From Burkholderia sp. IMCC1007 (GTDB lineage: Bacteria; Pseudomonadota; Gammaproteobacteria; Burkholderiales; Burkholderiaceae), in contig NZ_JAPVQY010000009.1 of NCBI RefSeq assembly GCF_027257875.1, positions 108,119 to 172,118 on the forward strand: a DNA stretch of 64,000 nt, written 5' to 3'. How positions within the stretch are numbered: position 1 is the stretch's first letter; each line of letters opens with the position of its first letter. The translations under genes were made by a program, and so were the position numbers. Positions 1 to 9,947 of this stretch are shown in pieces. The notes under the pieces are model-generated. The model worked only from the letters and a program-made list of their open reading frames with translations, had not been told where the DNA came from and did no database searches.

Positions 1-326
1 TCGCTGCGCAGCCACGCCTGCACCTGCCGCGCCCGCGCGCGCTGGCGGGGATCGGCCGGATAGAGCCGCGTGCCCGGGAAGGTTTCGTCGAGATACTCGG
101 TAATCGCCGACGATTCCGACAGCGCGAAGTCGTCGTGCACGAGCGTCGGCACGCGCTGCGTCAGCGACGTCGCCGCATAGTCGGGCGCGAAATGCGCGCG
201 GTTGCCGAGATCGACGGTCACCAGTTCGTAGGGCCGCGATTTTTCTTCGAGCGCGACGAACACGGACATCGCGTAAGGGCTCGCGTATTGCGTATCCGCG
301 TAGAGACGGAGATGACCGGTTTGCAC
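1..326 (-). CDS. Glutathione S-transferase, YfcF-like (partial, C-terminus off window)
   Basis: Only the N-terminal 108 residues are in the window; the rest lies left of position 1. The protein starts with a thioredoxin-fold GST domain (LRLYADTQYASPYAMSVFVA) and carries the ALSESSAITEYL segment that in GST families contacts the gamma-glutamyl part of glutathione. The run RARARQVQAWLRS is very close to the E. coli YfcF family as I remember it. YfcF-type enzymes are cytosolic and have glutathione transferase or peroxidase activity in oxidative stress. The start is GTG at 326, chosen because GAGGAG lies just upstream and the next residues begin the fold. Family assignment is firm; the substrate is unknown. 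Confidence 0.85.
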   Translation of the reverse strand, partial: MQTGHLRLYADTQYASPYAMSVFVALEEKSRPYELVTVDLGNRAHFAPDYAATSLTQRVPTLVHDDFALSESSAITEYLDETFPGTRLYPADPRQRARARQVQAWLRS

Positions 327-423
327 TGCAGGCTCCTCATGGGTGGAGAACATGGGTAGGGAATTCGGGCGCGATGACCTGGCGCGCCGACGAACCCGGG
401 ATGAATCGATGCGGACGGCGCGT

Positions 424-885
424 TCAGCCGGCGTCGGGCCACCGGTATCCGATCACCTCGCCGACCGGATACGCGAGCTCGCGCACCGCTTCCAGCTGAT
501 TGCCGCCGAACAGATGCACGTGTTCGGCGTCGTGGCGCAGATAGAAGCCGACGTGGCCCTTCCAGCTCGCCGGGTCGTCGCGCGTCAGGACGGCGATGCA
601 GCCGTACACCGGGCGCTCGAGCGGGCGCCCCCATTCGAGCCACGAACGCGCGAGCGCGGAACCCGTGCCGCGAATCCCGGCATGCGTCATGCACCAGTTG
701 ACGAACGACGAACACCACGAAATCTTGTCGTCGTAGCCGACCAGGTTCGTGTGGTTGTTGTATTCGACGATGCGCGGGTTGATGCTGCCGGGCGGGAAAC
801 GGCGGATGCCCAGCTCGGCCAGCGCGACGGACATCCACGGCGGATGGCCGGCTTGCGGGTTGCCCTCGGGGTTCGGTCGGATCAC
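424..885 (-). CDS. TIGR02594 family protein (CHAP/NlpC-P60-like peptidase fold)
   Basis: The conserved core runs from PPWMSVALAELGIRRFPPGS through NPRIVEYNNHT, DKISWCSSFVNWCMTHAGI and ARSWLEWGRPL to a C-terminal HVGFYL...FGGNQ. The Cys in SWCSSFVN and the His in GHVGFYL fit the Cys-His pair of CHAP-type amidases and peptidases, a fold common in cell-wall hydrolases. There is no signal peptide, so if it is a peptidoglycan enzyme it needs another way out, or it is a toxin-like or phage-derived protein. The start is unresolved: GTG at 885 is used, and ATG 834 and TTG 933 are alternatives, none with a convincing ribosome-binding site. The upstream end faces the divergent LysR gene at 1046. Confidence 0.7.
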   Translation of the reverse strand: MIRPNPEGNPQAGHPPWMSVALAELGIRRFPPGSINPRIVEYNNHTNLVGYDDKISWCSSFVNWCMTHAGIRGTGSALARSWLEWGRPLERPVYGCIAVLTRDDPASWKGHVGFYLRHDAEHVHLFGGNQLEAVRELAYPVGEVIGYRWPDAG

Positions 886-1045
886 GACGGTCTCGATGGA
901 ATGCGGATGGAACGCAGGTTGAATGTCGCTCAATCTTCGCACGAATACGCGCCGGCCGGCAGCGCGTTGTCCGACATGCGGTTTCCGGCCCATACGCCCG
1001 TACGCCCGTATCATGTTGATAGCGACCTCGACCTTCACGCCCGCC

Positions 1046-1933
1046 ATGCGCATCACGCCCCTGCCGCCCCTTCAGTGCCTCGTCGCGTTCGAAGCCGCCG
1101 TGCGGCATGCCAGCTTCACGAAGGCCGCCTCCGAGCTGCACCTGACGCAAAGCGCGATCAGCCGCCAGATCCAGCAACTCGAGGAATTCCTCGGCCGCTC
1201 GCTGTTCGTCCGCGAACACCGTTCGCTGCGGCTCACGATCGCCGGCGAGCAATACGCGGCACAGGTCCAGCACCTGCTCACGCAGTGTGCGCAAGCCACG
1301 CACGACGTGATGAAGCCGTACGGCGACCTCGAACTGACGATCGCCTGCTCGTCCGGCGTCGCGGTGCTGTGGCTCACGCCGCGCCTGCCCCGATTCCGCG
1401 CCGCGTATCCGGACATCAAGCTGCGCGTGATCGTGCGCGACGGCCTCGCGTCGATGTCGCCGGCGGAGTTCGACGTCGGCGTGTACTACGTGCGCCAGCA
1501 GGCGCCGGCCGAGTACACCGCGCGCCGCCTGTTCGACGAGGAAGTCTTTCCCGTGTGCGCGCCGGACTATCTGGCCGGCCGTACGCTGAGCGCGGCCGAC
1601 CTCGCGAACGAGACGCTGCTGCGCCTGGAAGACGGCCAGCGCCAATGGATGTCGTGGTCCGAATGGTTCGACATGAACGACGTCGACCGGCAGAAGGCGC
1701 AGCCGCAGGACATCACGATCAACTCGTATCCGCAGATCGTGCAGATGACGATCCTCGGCCAGGGCGTGTCGCTCGGCTGGCGCTACATGATCGACGCATG
1801 CATCGAGGCCGGCCTGCTCGTGCGTGTGACGGAAGCCTCCGCGAGCCACGGCGGCGGCTACTACGTGATCTCGCCGCACGACCGCGCGCAGAACCAGGCC
1901 GCACGCCTGTTCTCGCGCTGGCTGTTCGAATAG
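1046..1933 (+). CDS. LysR-family transcriptional regulator (GcvA-like)
   Basis: A 295-residue LysR regulator. The N-terminal winged helix is at about residues 7-65 (FEAAVRHASFTKAASELHLT, then QSAISRQIQQLEEFLGRSLF). The effector-binding domain covers about 90-290 and contains the GcvA-like stretch FDVGVYYVRQ and a VSLGW loop. The length is typical. The ATG at 1046 starts the canonical MRITPLPPLQCLVAFEAA, and longer in-frame starts would add non-homologous sequence. It is followed 150 bp downstream by an MHS transporter and an amidohydrolase in the same direction. It may therefore control their uptake and breakdown of a small amide or cyclic metabolite, but this is inferred from position only. 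Confidence 0.9.
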   Translation: MRITPLPPLQCLVAFEAAVRHASFTKAASELHLTQSAISRQIQQLEEFLGRSLFVREHRSLRLTIAGEQYAAQVQHLLTQCAQATHDVMKPYGDLELTIACSSGVAVLWLTPRLPRFRAAYPDIKLRVIVRDGLASMSPAEFDVGVYYVRQQAPAEYTARRLFDEEVFPVCAPDYLAGRTLSAADLANETLLRLEDGQRQWMSWSEWFDMNDVDRQKAQPQDITINSYPQIVQMTILGQGVSLGWRYMIDACIEAGLLVRVTEASASHGGGYYVISPHDRAQNQAARLFSRWLFE

Positions 1934-2080
1934 GCGGAGCAGCAGACCGCGCCCTGAACGCGATCCATGCGCTCCGCGCATGCGTGCATGCAAATCTTTC
2001 GTTTCAAAAAATAACCCGGTTGTCCTTAGCATGGGGTTCACGCGGGACACCCGTCCCGCCTTCTGGCAAAGGAAGAGACC

Positions 2081-3397
2081 ATGCAAGGAACGCTTTCCCC
2101 GCGCGCCGCGCGTTCCGTCGATGCGGCCACGCAGCAGCGCCGCCGCGCCATCGTCGCGACCGTGATCGGCAACGGCCTCGAATGGTTCGACTTCACCGTC
2201 TACAGCTTTTTCGCGGTGATCATCGCGAAGCTGTTCTTTCCGACCGGCAATGAACTGACGTCGGTGCTGCTCACCGTCGCGACGTTCGGCGTCGGCTTCT
2301 TCATGCGGCCGGTGGGCGGCATCGTGCTCGGCGTGTACGCGGACAAGGTCGGCCGCAAGGCCGCGCTGTCGCTGACGATCCTGATGATGGCGTTCGGCAC
2401 CGCGCTGATCGGGCTCGCGCCGACCTACGAGCAGGCCGGCATCGCCGCGCCGCTCCTGATCGTCGTCGCGCGGCTGCTGCAGGGCTTCTCGGCCGGCGGC
2501 GAGATGGGCGGCGCCACCGCGTTCCTCACCGAGTACGCGCCGCCGCAGAAGCGCGCGTACTACTCGAGCTGGATCCAGTCGAGCATCGGCTTCGCGGTGC
2601 TGCTCGGCGCGGCGACCGGCACGTTCGTCACGACGTCGCTCGATGCGCAGGCGCTGCATAGCTGGGGCTGGCGCGTGCCGTTCCTGCTCGGCATCGTGGT
2701 CGGGCCGGTCGGCTACTTCATCCGCAGCCATCTCGACGAAACGCCCGCGTTCAGCGCGGTCGAAGCGCAGGTGAAGGAAAGCTCGCCGCTGAAGGAAGTG
2801 CTGTCCACCTACCCGCGCGAAACGTTCGCGAGCTTCTCGATGGTGATCCTGTGGACGGTGTGCACGTACGTGCTGCTGTTCTACATGCCGACCTATTCGG
2901 TGCGCACGCTGCACCTGCCGCAATCGACCGGCTTCACGGCCGGCATGGTCGGCGGGATGATGATCATGTGCTGCTCGCCGATCGTCGGCAAGCTCGCCGA
3001 CGCATGGGGCCGACGCGTGTTCCTGTCCGGCTCCGCGCTCGCGATCCTGGTGCTCGCGTGGCCGATGTTCGCGTGGATCAATCACGCGCCCGGCTTCACG
3101 TCGCTGATCGTGTTCCAGGCGGTGTTCGGCGTGCTGATCGCCACCTACACGGGGCCGATCCTCGCGGCGTTCGCCGAGCTGTTTCCGACCAAGGTGCTGT
3201 CGACGGGGCTGTCGGTCGCGTACAACTTCGCGGTCACGATCTTCGGCGGCTTCGCACCGTTCCTCATGACGTGGCTCATCGCCCGCACGGGCAGCAACAT
3301 GGCGCCCGCGCTCTACGTGAGCATCGCGGCCGCGGTCAGCCTCGTCGGCACGCGCTTCGTGAAGGACGCGCGGCGCAACGCGTCAACGATTCGATAA
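2081..3397 (+). CDS. MHS-family MFS transporter (metabolite:H+ symporter)
   Basis: A 438-residue inner-membrane protein with twelve predicted hydrophobic segments. The MHS (ProP/KgtP/ShiA) signatures are clear: GNGLEWFDFTVYSFF at the first helix, GFFMRPVGGIVLGVYADKVG at the loop 2-3 motif, and RLLQGFSAGGEMGGA in helix 4. This family couples proton influx to uptake of organic acids, betaines or aromatic acids. The gene ends 11 bp before the amidohydrolase ATG at 3409, so the two are surely co-transcribed, and the transporter probably imports that enzyme's substrate. A short AAGGAAGAGACC ribosome-binding site precedes the ATG. The substrate cannot be read from the sequence. Confidence 0.92.
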   Translation: MQGTLSPRAARSVDAATQQRRRAIVATVIGNGLEWFDFTVYSFFAVIIAKLFFPTGNELTSVLLTVATFGVGFFMRPVGGIVLGVYADKVGRKAALSLTILMMAFGTALIGLAPTYEQAGIAAPLLIVVARLLQGFSAGGEMGGATAFLTEYAPPQKRAYYSSWIQSSIGFAVLLGAATGTFVTTSLDAQALHSWGWRVPFLLGIVVGPVGYFIRSHLDETPAFSAVEAQVKESSPLKEVLSTYPRETFASFSMVILWTVCTYVLLFYMPTYSVRTLHLPQSTGFTAGMVGGMMIMCCSPIVGKLADAWGRRVFLSGSALAILVLAWPMFAWINHAPGFTSLIVFQAVFGVLIATYTGPILAAFAELFPTKVLSTGLSVAYNFAVTIFGGFAPFLMTWLIARTGSNMAPALYVSIAAAVSLVGTRFVKDARRNASTIR

Positions 3398-3408
3398 GGA
3401 TATTTCCC

Positions 3409-4650
3409 ATGACCATTACCGTGCTTCAGGGCGGCAACGTGCTCGACCTCGAACGGGGCGTGCTGCTCGAACATCATCATGTCGTGATCGACGGCGAGCG
3501 CATCGTCGAAGTGACCGACCGGCCCGTGGATTTTCCGAATGCGCGGGTGATCGATGTGCGCGGCAAGACCGTGATGCCGGGGTTCATCGATTGCCACGTG
3601 CACGTACTCGCGTCGAAGGCGAACCTGGGGGCCAACGCGACGCAGCCGAACATCCTCGCGGCCATCCGGTCGCTGCCGATTCTCGACGCGATGCTGGCGC
3701 GCGGGTTTACCAGCGTGCGGGACGCGGGCGGCGCCGACTGGAGCCTGATGCAGGCGGTCGAGACGGGGCTGGTGTCGGGGCCGAGAATCTTTCCGTCCGG
3801 GAAGGCGTTGTCGCAAACCGGCGGGCATGGCGATTTCCGGCCGCGCGGCGATGTGCTGGAACCGTGTTCGTGCTGCTTTCGCACGGGTGCGATTGCCCGC
3901 GTCGTCGACGGCGTCGACGCCGTGCGGCTCGCGGTGCGTGAAGAGATTCAGAAAGGCGCGACACAGATCAAGATCATGGCGTCGGGCGGCGTGGCCTCGC
4001 CGACCGACCCGATCGCGAACACGCAGTATTCGGAAGACGAGATTCGCGCGATCGTCGACGAAGCCGAAGCAGCCAACACCTACGTGATGGCCCATGCGTA
4101 CACGGGGCGTGCGATTGCGCGCGCGGTGCGGTGCGGGGTGCGGACGATCGAGCACGGCAATCTGGTCGACGACGCGGCGGCGAAACTGATGCACGAGCGC
4201 GGCGCATTCGTCGTGCCCACGCTCGTCACGTACGACGCACTGGCGAAACACGGCGCGCAGTACGGGATGCCGGCCGACTCGGTGGCCAAGGTCGCGTCCG
4301 TCCAGCAGAAAGGACGCGAGTCGCTCGAGATCTATGCGAACGCCGGCGTGAAGATGGGCTTCGGATCCGACCTGCTCGGCGAAATGCACACGTTTCAGTG
4401 CGGCGAGTTCCGGATCCGCGCCGACGTGCTGGGCAATCTCGAGGCGCTCCGGTCCGCGACGACGGTGGCCGCCGAGATCGTCGACATGGCGGGGCAACTC
4501 GGCGTGATCGCCGCAGGCGCGATCGCGGACGTCGTCGTGCTCGACGGAAATCCGCTCGACGATATCGGTGTCGTTGCTGGCGAAGGCGAAAACGTCGCGT
4601 ACGTGATGCAGCGCGGGACGATCGTGAAGACGCGCTCACCCTTGCGATGA
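3409..4650 (+). CDS. Metal-dependent amidohydrolase (imidazolonepropionase/Xaa-Pro dipeptidase-like subgroup)
   Basis: A 413-residue amidohydrolase-superfamily enzyme. Metal-binding landmarks in order: PGFIDCHVH (the HxH pair after strand 1), KIMASGGVAS (family position of the carboxylated Lys), VMAHAYTG, RTIEHGNL, and GFGSDLLGEMH holding the catalytic Asp. The C-terminal beta-sandwich ends with GAIADVVVLDGNPLDDI, normal for the cd01299-type subgroup that includes Zn-dependent carboxypeptidases and Xaa-Pro dipeptidases. It is cytosolic, with no signal peptide. AAGGA stands 8 bases before the ATG. The tight linkage to the MHS permease suggests a two-gene catabolic unit for an imported amide, N-acyl amino acid or cyclic compound. 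Confidence 0.9.
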   Translation: MTITVLQGGNVLDLERGVLLEHHHVVIDGERIVEVTDRPVDFPNARVIDVRGKTVMPGFIDCHVHVLASKANLGANATQPNILAAIRSLPILDAMLARGFTSVRDAGGADWSLMQAVETGLVSGPRIFPSGKALSQTGGHGDFRPRGDVLEPCSCCFRTGAIARVVDGVDAVRLAVREEIQKGATQIKIMASGGVASPTDPIANTQYSEDEIRAIVDEAEAANTYVMAHAYTGRAIARAVRCGVRTIEHGNLVDDAAAKLMHERGAFVVPTLVTYDALAKHGAQYGMPADSVAKVASVQQKGRESLEIYANAGVKMGFGSDLLGEMHTFQCGEFRIRADVLGNLEALRSATTVAAEIVDMAGQLGVIAAGAIADVVVLDGNPLDDIGVVAGEGENVAYVMQRGTIVKTRSPLR

Positions 4651-4708
4651 CCGCTCGCGCGGGCCGGTCGGCAAACGTCGACCGGGCCGCTTGCCGTTCC
4701 CCGTCCCG

Positions 4709-6526
4709 TCACTCGACCGTCACCGACTTCGCCAGGTTCCGCGGCTTGTCGATATCCGCGCCGCGCAGGCATGCGGCGTGATACGCGAGCAGTTGCAGCG
4801 GCACGACGTGCAGGATCGGCGACAGCAGCCCGTAGTAATCCGGCATCCGCAGCACCGAGATGCCTTCGCCGTTGTCGATCCGCGTATCGGCATCGGCGAA
4901 CACGTAAAGCTGACCGCCCCGCGCACGCACTTCCTGCATGTTCGACTTGAGCTTTTCGAGCAGCGCGTCGTTCGGCGCGATCGTCGCGACCGGCATCGCG
5001 TGCGTCACGAGCGCCAGCGGCCCGTGCTTCAGTTCGCCGGCCGGATACGCTTCCGCGTGGATATACGAAATCTCCTTCAGCTTCAGCGCGCCTTCGAGCG
5101 CGATCGGGTAATGCAGCCCGCGCCCGAGGAACAGCGCGTTCTCGTGCCGCGAGAATTCCGCTGCCCAGCGCTCGATCTGCGCCTCCAGCGCGAGCACGTC
5201 TTCGATCGCGGCGGGCAGCCTGCGAAGCTGCGTCGTATAGCGGGCGAGCTGCGCGTCGTCGACGTAGCCGCGCAGCCGCCCGAGCGTCACGGCGAGGATG
5301 AACAGCGCGACGAGCTGCGTCGTGAACGCCTTGGTCGACGCGACGCCGATCTCCGGGCCGGCCCGTGTCAGGAACCGCAGGCCGGTCTGCCGCATCATCG
5401 CGCTGGTCGGCACGTTGCAGATCGCCAGCGTGTCCATATGGCCGAGCGCCTGTGCATACTTCAGCGCGGCGAGCGTGTCGGCAGTCTCGCCGGATTGCGA
5501 CACGCTGACCACGAGCGTGTTCGGCAGCGCAAGCGCATCGCTGTAGCGGTATTCGCTCGCGATCTCGACCTGCGCGGGCACGCGGGCGATCGTTTCGAGC
5601 CAGCGGCGGGCGGTCAGCCCGGAATAGTGGCTCGTGCCGCACGCGAGAATCAGCACGTTGTCGATCTGCGCGAACGCGCGCGCGGCGTCCGGGCCGAATG
5701 TCGCCGGATCGAACAGCCCCGCATCGGGAATCGTCGCGGCGACGGCCTGCGGCTGCTCGAAGATTTCCTTCTGCATGAAATGCCGGTACGGGCCGAGTTC
5801 GACCACGCCCTGCGTCGACGTGATGGTCTGGATCGGGCGCACGACCGGCGTGCCTTCGCGTGCGAGCACCCGCACGCCGCCCGGCGTCAGTTCGACGATG
5901 TCGCCTTCCTCGAGAAAGATGAAGCGGTCGGTGATGCCGGCCAGCGCGAGCGCGTCGGACGCGAGAAAGCACTCGTCGTCCTTCAGGCCGACCACCAGCG
6001 GCGAGCCGGCGCGCGCGCCGATCAGCCGCTGCGGCTCGTGCTTGCTGAACACCGCGATCGCGTACGCGCCGTGCAGCTGCGACGTCGCATCGCGCACGGC
6101 GGCGAGCAGGTCGCCGCGATACTTGCTGTGGATCAGGTGCGCGACGACCTCCGTGTCGGTCTGACCGTCGAACTGGTAATTTTCGTCTGACAGTTGCCTG
6201 CGCAACTTTTCGTGATTCTCGATGATGCCGTTGTGCACGAGGGCGATTTCGTCGCGCGAGAAGATCGGATGCGCGTTGCAGGTGGCCGGCGCGCCGTGCG
6301 TCGCCCAGCGGGTATGCGCGATGGCGGTGCTGCCGGTCAGTCCGGCGCTGCGCACGTTCGCGTCGAGATCCGCGACGCGCGACACGCTGCGTTCGCGGCG
6401 CGCCTGACCGTCGACGACGGTCGCCACCCCGCACGAATCGTAGCCGCGATACTCGAGGCGGCGCAGACCTTCAATCAGTATCGGAATGATGTTCCGTTGC
6501 GCGACCGCGCCGACGATGCCACACAT
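4709..6526 (-). CDS. glmS: Glutamine--fructose-6-phosphate aminotransferase (isomerizing)
   Basis: The 605 residues match the usual GlmS length. The N-terminus [10 protein letters not shown] places the Ntn nucleophile Cys directly after the initiator Met. The glutaminase domain has [21 protein letters not shown] and HNGIIENH. Two SIS sugar-isomerase domains follow ([36 protein letters not shown]), and the C-terminus ends in [11 protein letters not shown] as in all GlmS. It makes glucosamine-6-phosphate, the first committed step to UDP-GlcNAc. It sits near wecB and the NfrAB-type genes, so it may be an extra copy that raises sugar-nucleotide supply for exopolysaccharide; whether another glmS exists elsewhere cannot be seen here. 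I found no glmS ribozyme. Confidence 0.97.
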   Translation of the reverse strand: MCGIVGAVAQRNIIPILIEGLRRLEYRGYDSCGVATVVDGQARRERSVSRVADLDANVRSAGLTGSTAIAHTRWATHGAPATCNAHPIFSRDEIALVHNGIIENHEKLRRQLSDENYQFDGQTDTEVVAHLIHSKYRGDLLAAVRDATSQLHGAYAIAVFSKHEPQRLIGARAGSPLVVGLKDDECFLASDALALAGITDRFIFLEEGDIVELTPGGVRVLAREGTPVVRPIQTITSTQGVVELGPYRHFMQKEIFEQPQAVAATIPDAGLFDPATFGPDAARAFAQIDNVLILACGTSHYSGLTARRWLETIARVPAQVEIASEYRYSDALALPNTLVVSVSQSGETADTLAALKYAQALGHMDTLAICNVPTSAMMRQTGLRFLTRAGPEIGVASTKAFTTQLVALFILAVTLGRLRGYVDDAQLARYTTQLRRLPAAIEDVLALEAQIERWAAEFSRHENALFLGRGLHYPIALEGALKLKEISYIHAEAYPAGELKHGPLALVTHAMPVATIAPNDALLEKLKSNMQEVRARGGQLYVFADADTRIDNGEGISVLRMPDYYGLLSPILHVVPLQLLAYHAACLRGADIDKPRNLAKSVTVE

Positions 6527-7740
6527 GACACGTCTCCTTCCCTGGGTTCATTGATCGACCGTGCGCCGTCGTGTCGGCGCGATCCGGTCACCGTTGCAGT
6601 TGCCGTCGTCTCCCTTCGTCGCGCGTGTGCGACCGGCGATAGATAGTGGCCGATGCACGCTCGAACATGACCCATGACGCGCCGGATGCCGACCGGAAGC
6701 GGTCGCACCTTCGTCGTGCACGTGCGGCCGAGCTTCGCATCGGTCGCGTGTGCAGCCGCGGTTTCCGATTCATTGTTTCGGCATCCCTATGCTTTTTCCG
6801 CCGTTCCGGTGCGTTAAACGCACCTTTCCTCATGAAGCATGCAAGCAAGGGGTGAGCCATGGGCAGCCTCGCCCCGTGCGGCAAGGGCCTGCAGGCGCAC
6901 GATGAATCTCCCGTTACGCGGATCGCGCGTTTTTGATTCATCGGCGAATCAGCGCTCTCCCGCTATCGACTTCGCACCGTCCGCCCGCAGGCCGCGGGCG
7001 ACTTGCATCGCATCTCGCGCGAACGCCATCGGCCTCCGATAGCCGCCGCACGAACGGTGTGAGCAAAGCGCGTGCGCGCCGCTCCCGCCGCGCCGTTGCG
7101 AGCGAGCGTTTCAGATACGAAACGTTTCATACGCGCCGCTTCGGACGACGCAGGTGATGCCGCGCGCAGGCGCAATCGTGCACGTGCGAAGGGGCGCTGA
7201 GCGTCGCCGACGGCCCGCGCATTGCCCGGACAAAATTCGCGAACCGAAACGTTTGACGAGACCCGGAACGACGCACGTGTGCGGATCGAGGACCGCACGC
7301 AACGCGACTCGCGATTCTTCGGACGACGCGACCCGAGCGACTTGCGCGAACGATCGGACGTATCGCTGCGTCGCGACACCCCATCGACGTGCGCGTCGTA
7401 GCAATTGTGAAACGTTCCGCGGCGATCTACGTGTGCGGCGCGAACGGAGCCCGCTCACAGCGCCGTTGGTTTGAATATTGCTATATCGGCAGCAGGGACA
7501 GGTGCCCGAATGCAACGACAGTGAGGAGCGCTCATGACGTGATCGACGAGGTGCAAGAAGACGGCCGCGGCCCGACGGTTCCCCGGCGATGGGGGGTGGA
7601 GAAACGCGGAGCGACGCCTCGAACACGGTGGATGTCGCGCGGCCGACACAACCGCATGCGGGGGTGCCGAGGTCGGCCGAATGCCTGCTTGGTGCGAAAT
7701 GCCGGGTCTGCCGGCGCATGGAAGTCCAACGAGGATAATG
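6527..7740. promoter_or_regulatory. 1.2 kb intergenic regulatory region between glmS and wecB
   Basis: No ORF here looks coding: the candidates are short, arginine-rich and lack recognisable domains. What stands out is a palindromic element. AAACGTTT occurs at 7120-7127, inside the longer dyad GAAACGTTTC at 7119-7128, and again at 7247-7254. A near match GAAACGTTC lies at 7409-7417. The same 8-mer occurs twice between nfrB and the 20766 gene. The region is long enough for a distal enhancer-type promoter or a long leader for wecB. Direct evidence is the repeated motif; its role as an operator is inferred. Confidence 0.45.
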
Positions 7741-8958
7741 ATGAAAAAGATCTTGCTTGTGTTCGGCACGCGGCCGGAAGCCATCAAGATGGCGCCGCTC
7801 GTCCGCGCACTGAAAGCGCGCGCCGACGTCGAGGCGAGTGTCTGCGTGACGGCCCAGCATCGGGAAATGCTGGATCAGGTGCTCACCTTGTTCGACATCA
7901 AGCCGGACTACGACCTCAACCTGATGCGTCAGAGCCAGACGCTGACCGACGTGACGACCGGCATTCTTCAGGCGATCGGCGTGGTGTTCGACGACTTGCG
8001 TCCGGACGTCGTGCTGGTGCACGGCGACACGACGACGACGCTCGCCGTCAGTATCGCGGCGTTCTACCGCTATCTGCCGATCGGCCACGTGGAAGCGGGC
8101 CTGCGCAGCGGCGACATCTGGTCGCCGTGGCCCGAGGAATTGAATCGCCGCGTGACCGACGCGGTGTCGTCCTGGCATTTCGCGCCGACCGAGCAGGCGC
8201 GCGACAACCTGTTCGCCGAAGGCGTGTCGGTCGGCGGGGTCGTGATGACGGGCAACACCGTGATCGATGCGCTGCACGACGTCAAACGGATGCTCGATCA
8301 CGATACCGCCCTCAACGACGGGGTCGCCGCGCACTTTCCGTTTCTCGATCCGTCGCGCCGCGTCGTACTGATCACCGGCCATCGCCGCGAGAGCTTCGGC
8401 GAGCCGTTCCGGAATTTCTGCGATGCGCTGTGCACGCTTGCGAAGCGCTATCCCGATGCGCAGTTCGTCTATCCGCTGCACATGAATCCGAACGTGCGCG
8501 AGCCGGCGCGCGCACTGCTCGGCAGCGTGTCGAACATTTACCTGATCGAACCGCAGGAATATCTGTCGTTCGTCTACCTGATGTCGCGCGCGCATTTCAT
8601 CATCACCGATTCGGGCGGGATCCAGGAGGAAGGGCCGGCGCTCGGCAAGCCGGTTCTCGTCACGCGCGACACGACCGAGCGGCCCGAAGCGATCCGCGCC
8701 GGCACCGCGCGGCTCGTCGGCACGGATCGGGACCGGATCGTGCGCGAGGCGTCGCGCCTCTTCGACAACGAGACTGCGTACGACGAAATGTCGCGGGCGA
8801 GCAATCCGTATGGCGACGGCCATGCGAGCGAGCGAATCGTGCATGCGCTGATGCATACGGCGGCGGAGACCGCAACGGCGACGAGCTTTTCGATGGGCAC
8901 CGCGGAGATGCCGTTCAATGCGCTGACGATGGGGCTGCAGGTGATGCGTCCGCGTTGA
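7741..8958 (+). CDS. wecB: UDP-N-acetylglucosamine 2-epimerase (non-hydrolysing)
   Basis: A 405-residue WecB/MnaA-type epimerase that interconverts UDP-GlcNAc and UDP-ManNAc. Family hallmarks are [15 protein letters not shown] at the N-terminus, [34 protein letters not shown], and [15 protein letters not shown] with TTERPEA. The C-terminus is about 30 residues longer than E. coli WecB. Two adjacent ATGs exist (7738 and 7741); 7741 is better spaced from GAGGAT. In E. coli WecB is also NfrC, needed with NfrA and NfrB to make the phage N4 glycan receptor, so its presence beside NfrAB homologues here is telling. No O-antigen or common-antigen genes are in the window. Confidence 0.95.
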   Translation: MKKILLVFGTRPEAIKMAPLVRALKARADVEASVCVTAQHREMLDQVLTLFDIKPDYDLNLMRQSQTLTDVTTGILQAIGVVFDDLRPDVVLVHGDTTTTLAVSIAAFYRYLPIGHVEAGLRSGDIWSPWPEELNRRVTDAVSSWHFAPTEQARDNLFAEGVSVGGVVMTGNTVIDALHDVKRMLDHDTALNDGVAAHFPFLDPSRRVVLITGHRRESFGEPFRNFCDALCTLAKRYPDAQFVYPLHMNPNVREPARALLGSVSNIYLIEPQEYLSFVYLMSRAHFIITDSGGIQEEGPALGKPVLVTRDTTERPEAIRAGTARLVGTDRDRIVREASRLFDNETAYDEMSRASNPYGDGHASERIVHALMHTAAETATATSFSMGTAEMPFNALTMGLQVMRPR

Positions 8959-8968
8959 CTTCACCGGC

Positions 8969-8995
8969 GGGCGGCGACCTGTCGTGTCGCTGCCC
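8969..8995 (+). terminator. Stem-loop after wecB
   Basis: GGGCGGCGAC (8969-8978) pairs with GTCGCTGCCC (8986-8995), ten pairs with one G-T wobble and a seven-base loop, starting 11 bp past the wecB stop. Only a weak T-rich tail follows, so it may be an inefficient intrinsic terminator or an mRNA-stabilising hairpin. Confidence 0.5.
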
Positions 8996-9057
8996 GTCAT
9001 TCGTCTGATGCACACGCCCTGCGTCGCCGTCGCAACGCACCGGGCGCTCGACGAGCG

Positions 9058-9846
9058 CTATCGCACCACCGCGTCGGCCATCGCTTGCGCCTGTGCGACC
9101 AGCCGTTGATAGATCCGCTGCGACGGCACCTGTTTTGCGAAACACGCCTGCCGCGCACCCTCGGGCACGCGCGCCGCGCTGCACGCGGCGATCGGACGAA
9201 GCGTCACGTTCTTCCACAGCAGATACACGCGCTGGCCCTCGCGGACCGACACGGCGAGCGTGTTCGGCCCATCCGGCACGCCGTCCTGGCTTTCGCCGAG
9301 CAGCAACGCCTTCACCACGCCGTCGGCCGGCTGCCGCTTGACGGGCAATTCGGCGAAGCGAAACGCGGCGGCATCGTCGCCGAATACCTGCGTGTAGAGC
9401 GTTTCATTGTCGAACATCGCGGCGACGTCGTCGGTCGGCTTGATGCCCGCGTCGGCGGCAGCCGCCCACGCCTTCAACAGCGGAACCGTCGTCACGACGA
9501 GATTCGTCTTGCCGTCTTCCGACTTGAAGGCCAGCCCGTCCGGCCCCGGCTGCATCCCGTCGACGGGGCCGACGCTCTGCACCGTACCCTCCGGCGTCGC
9601 GGCAAACCCTCTCGCGCGGACCGTGCCGATCAGCTTGGCGAGCCGGGCATTCACGTCGGCCGTGTACTGTTTGTCGAGACCGGCGCGCTCTTCCGTCCGG
9701 GCCGCCGCCACGGCCGCCGCGACCTTCTTCCGGTAGGCGAGATACGAATCGGCCGGCGATGCGATCACCTTCACCCCGACCGCGGCGAGCACCGCCGCCA
9801 CCACCACCGCCCCCGCACCGACCTTCAATCTTGAAATGCGCTTCAT
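9058..9846 (-). CDS. Conserved hypothetical membrane-anchored or exported protein
   Basis: A 262-residue protein I do not recognise. The N-terminus has a basic start (MKRISRLK) and one hydrophobic stretch at about residues 10-29 (VGAGAVVVAAVLAAVGVKVI), read as a signal anchor or uncleaved signal. The remainder is soluble, with a helical, charged section at 38-75 and a mixed C-terminal part. The cysteines near the C-terminus (AACSAARVPEGARQACFAKQ) would suit a periplasmic disulphide. It lies 101 bp downstream of the chemoreceptor gene on the same strand, but a strong terminator hairpin at 9884-9911 separates them, so it is probably transcribed alone. No convincing Shine-Dalgarno sequence precedes the ATG. 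Confidence 0.75.
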   Translation of the reverse strand: MKRISRLKVGAGAVVVAAVLAAVGVKVIASPADSYLAYRKKVAAAVAAARTEERAGLDKQYTADVNARLAKLIGTVRARGFAATPEGTVQSVGPVDGMQPGPDGLAFKSEDGKTNLVVTTVPLLKAWAAAADAGIKPTDDVAAMFDNETLYTQVFGDDAAAFRFAELPVKRQPADGVVKALLLGESQDGVPDGPNTLAVSVREGQRVYLLWKNVTLRPIAACSAARVPEGARQACFAKQVPSQRIYQRLVAQAQAMADAVVR

Positions 9847-9880
9847 TTTTATGACGTCACCGAATCCCGCACCGATCGCT

Positions 9881-9911
9881 AAAACGGCTGCCGTGAACCC
9901 GCGGCAGCCGT
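9881..9911 (-). terminator. Intrinsic terminator of the chemoreceptor gene
   Basis: ACGGCTGCCG (9884-9893) and CGGCAGCCGT (9902-9911) form a perfect ten-pair stem with an eight-base loop. On the minus strand it is followed by TTTT (AAAA on the plus strand at 9881-9884). It lies 37 bp past the stop of the chemoreceptor gene and ends the FliG-fusion/mot/chemoreceptor unit. Confidence 0.85.
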
Positions 9912-9947
9912 CGCTCAGAAACGCGTCATTCTAACGTCGCGCGCAAT

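Noticed and set aside
218-3085. A 955-codon open frame on the minus strand
   Set aside because: It is antisense to the LysR and MHS genes, is made of Arg/His/Ala-rich sequence with no domain, and is a normal by-product of GC-rich coding DNA.
4650-4709. Strong terminator between the amidohydrolase and glmS
   Set aside because: Only an imperfect, bulged GGCCGG-type stem could be drawn; too weak to call.
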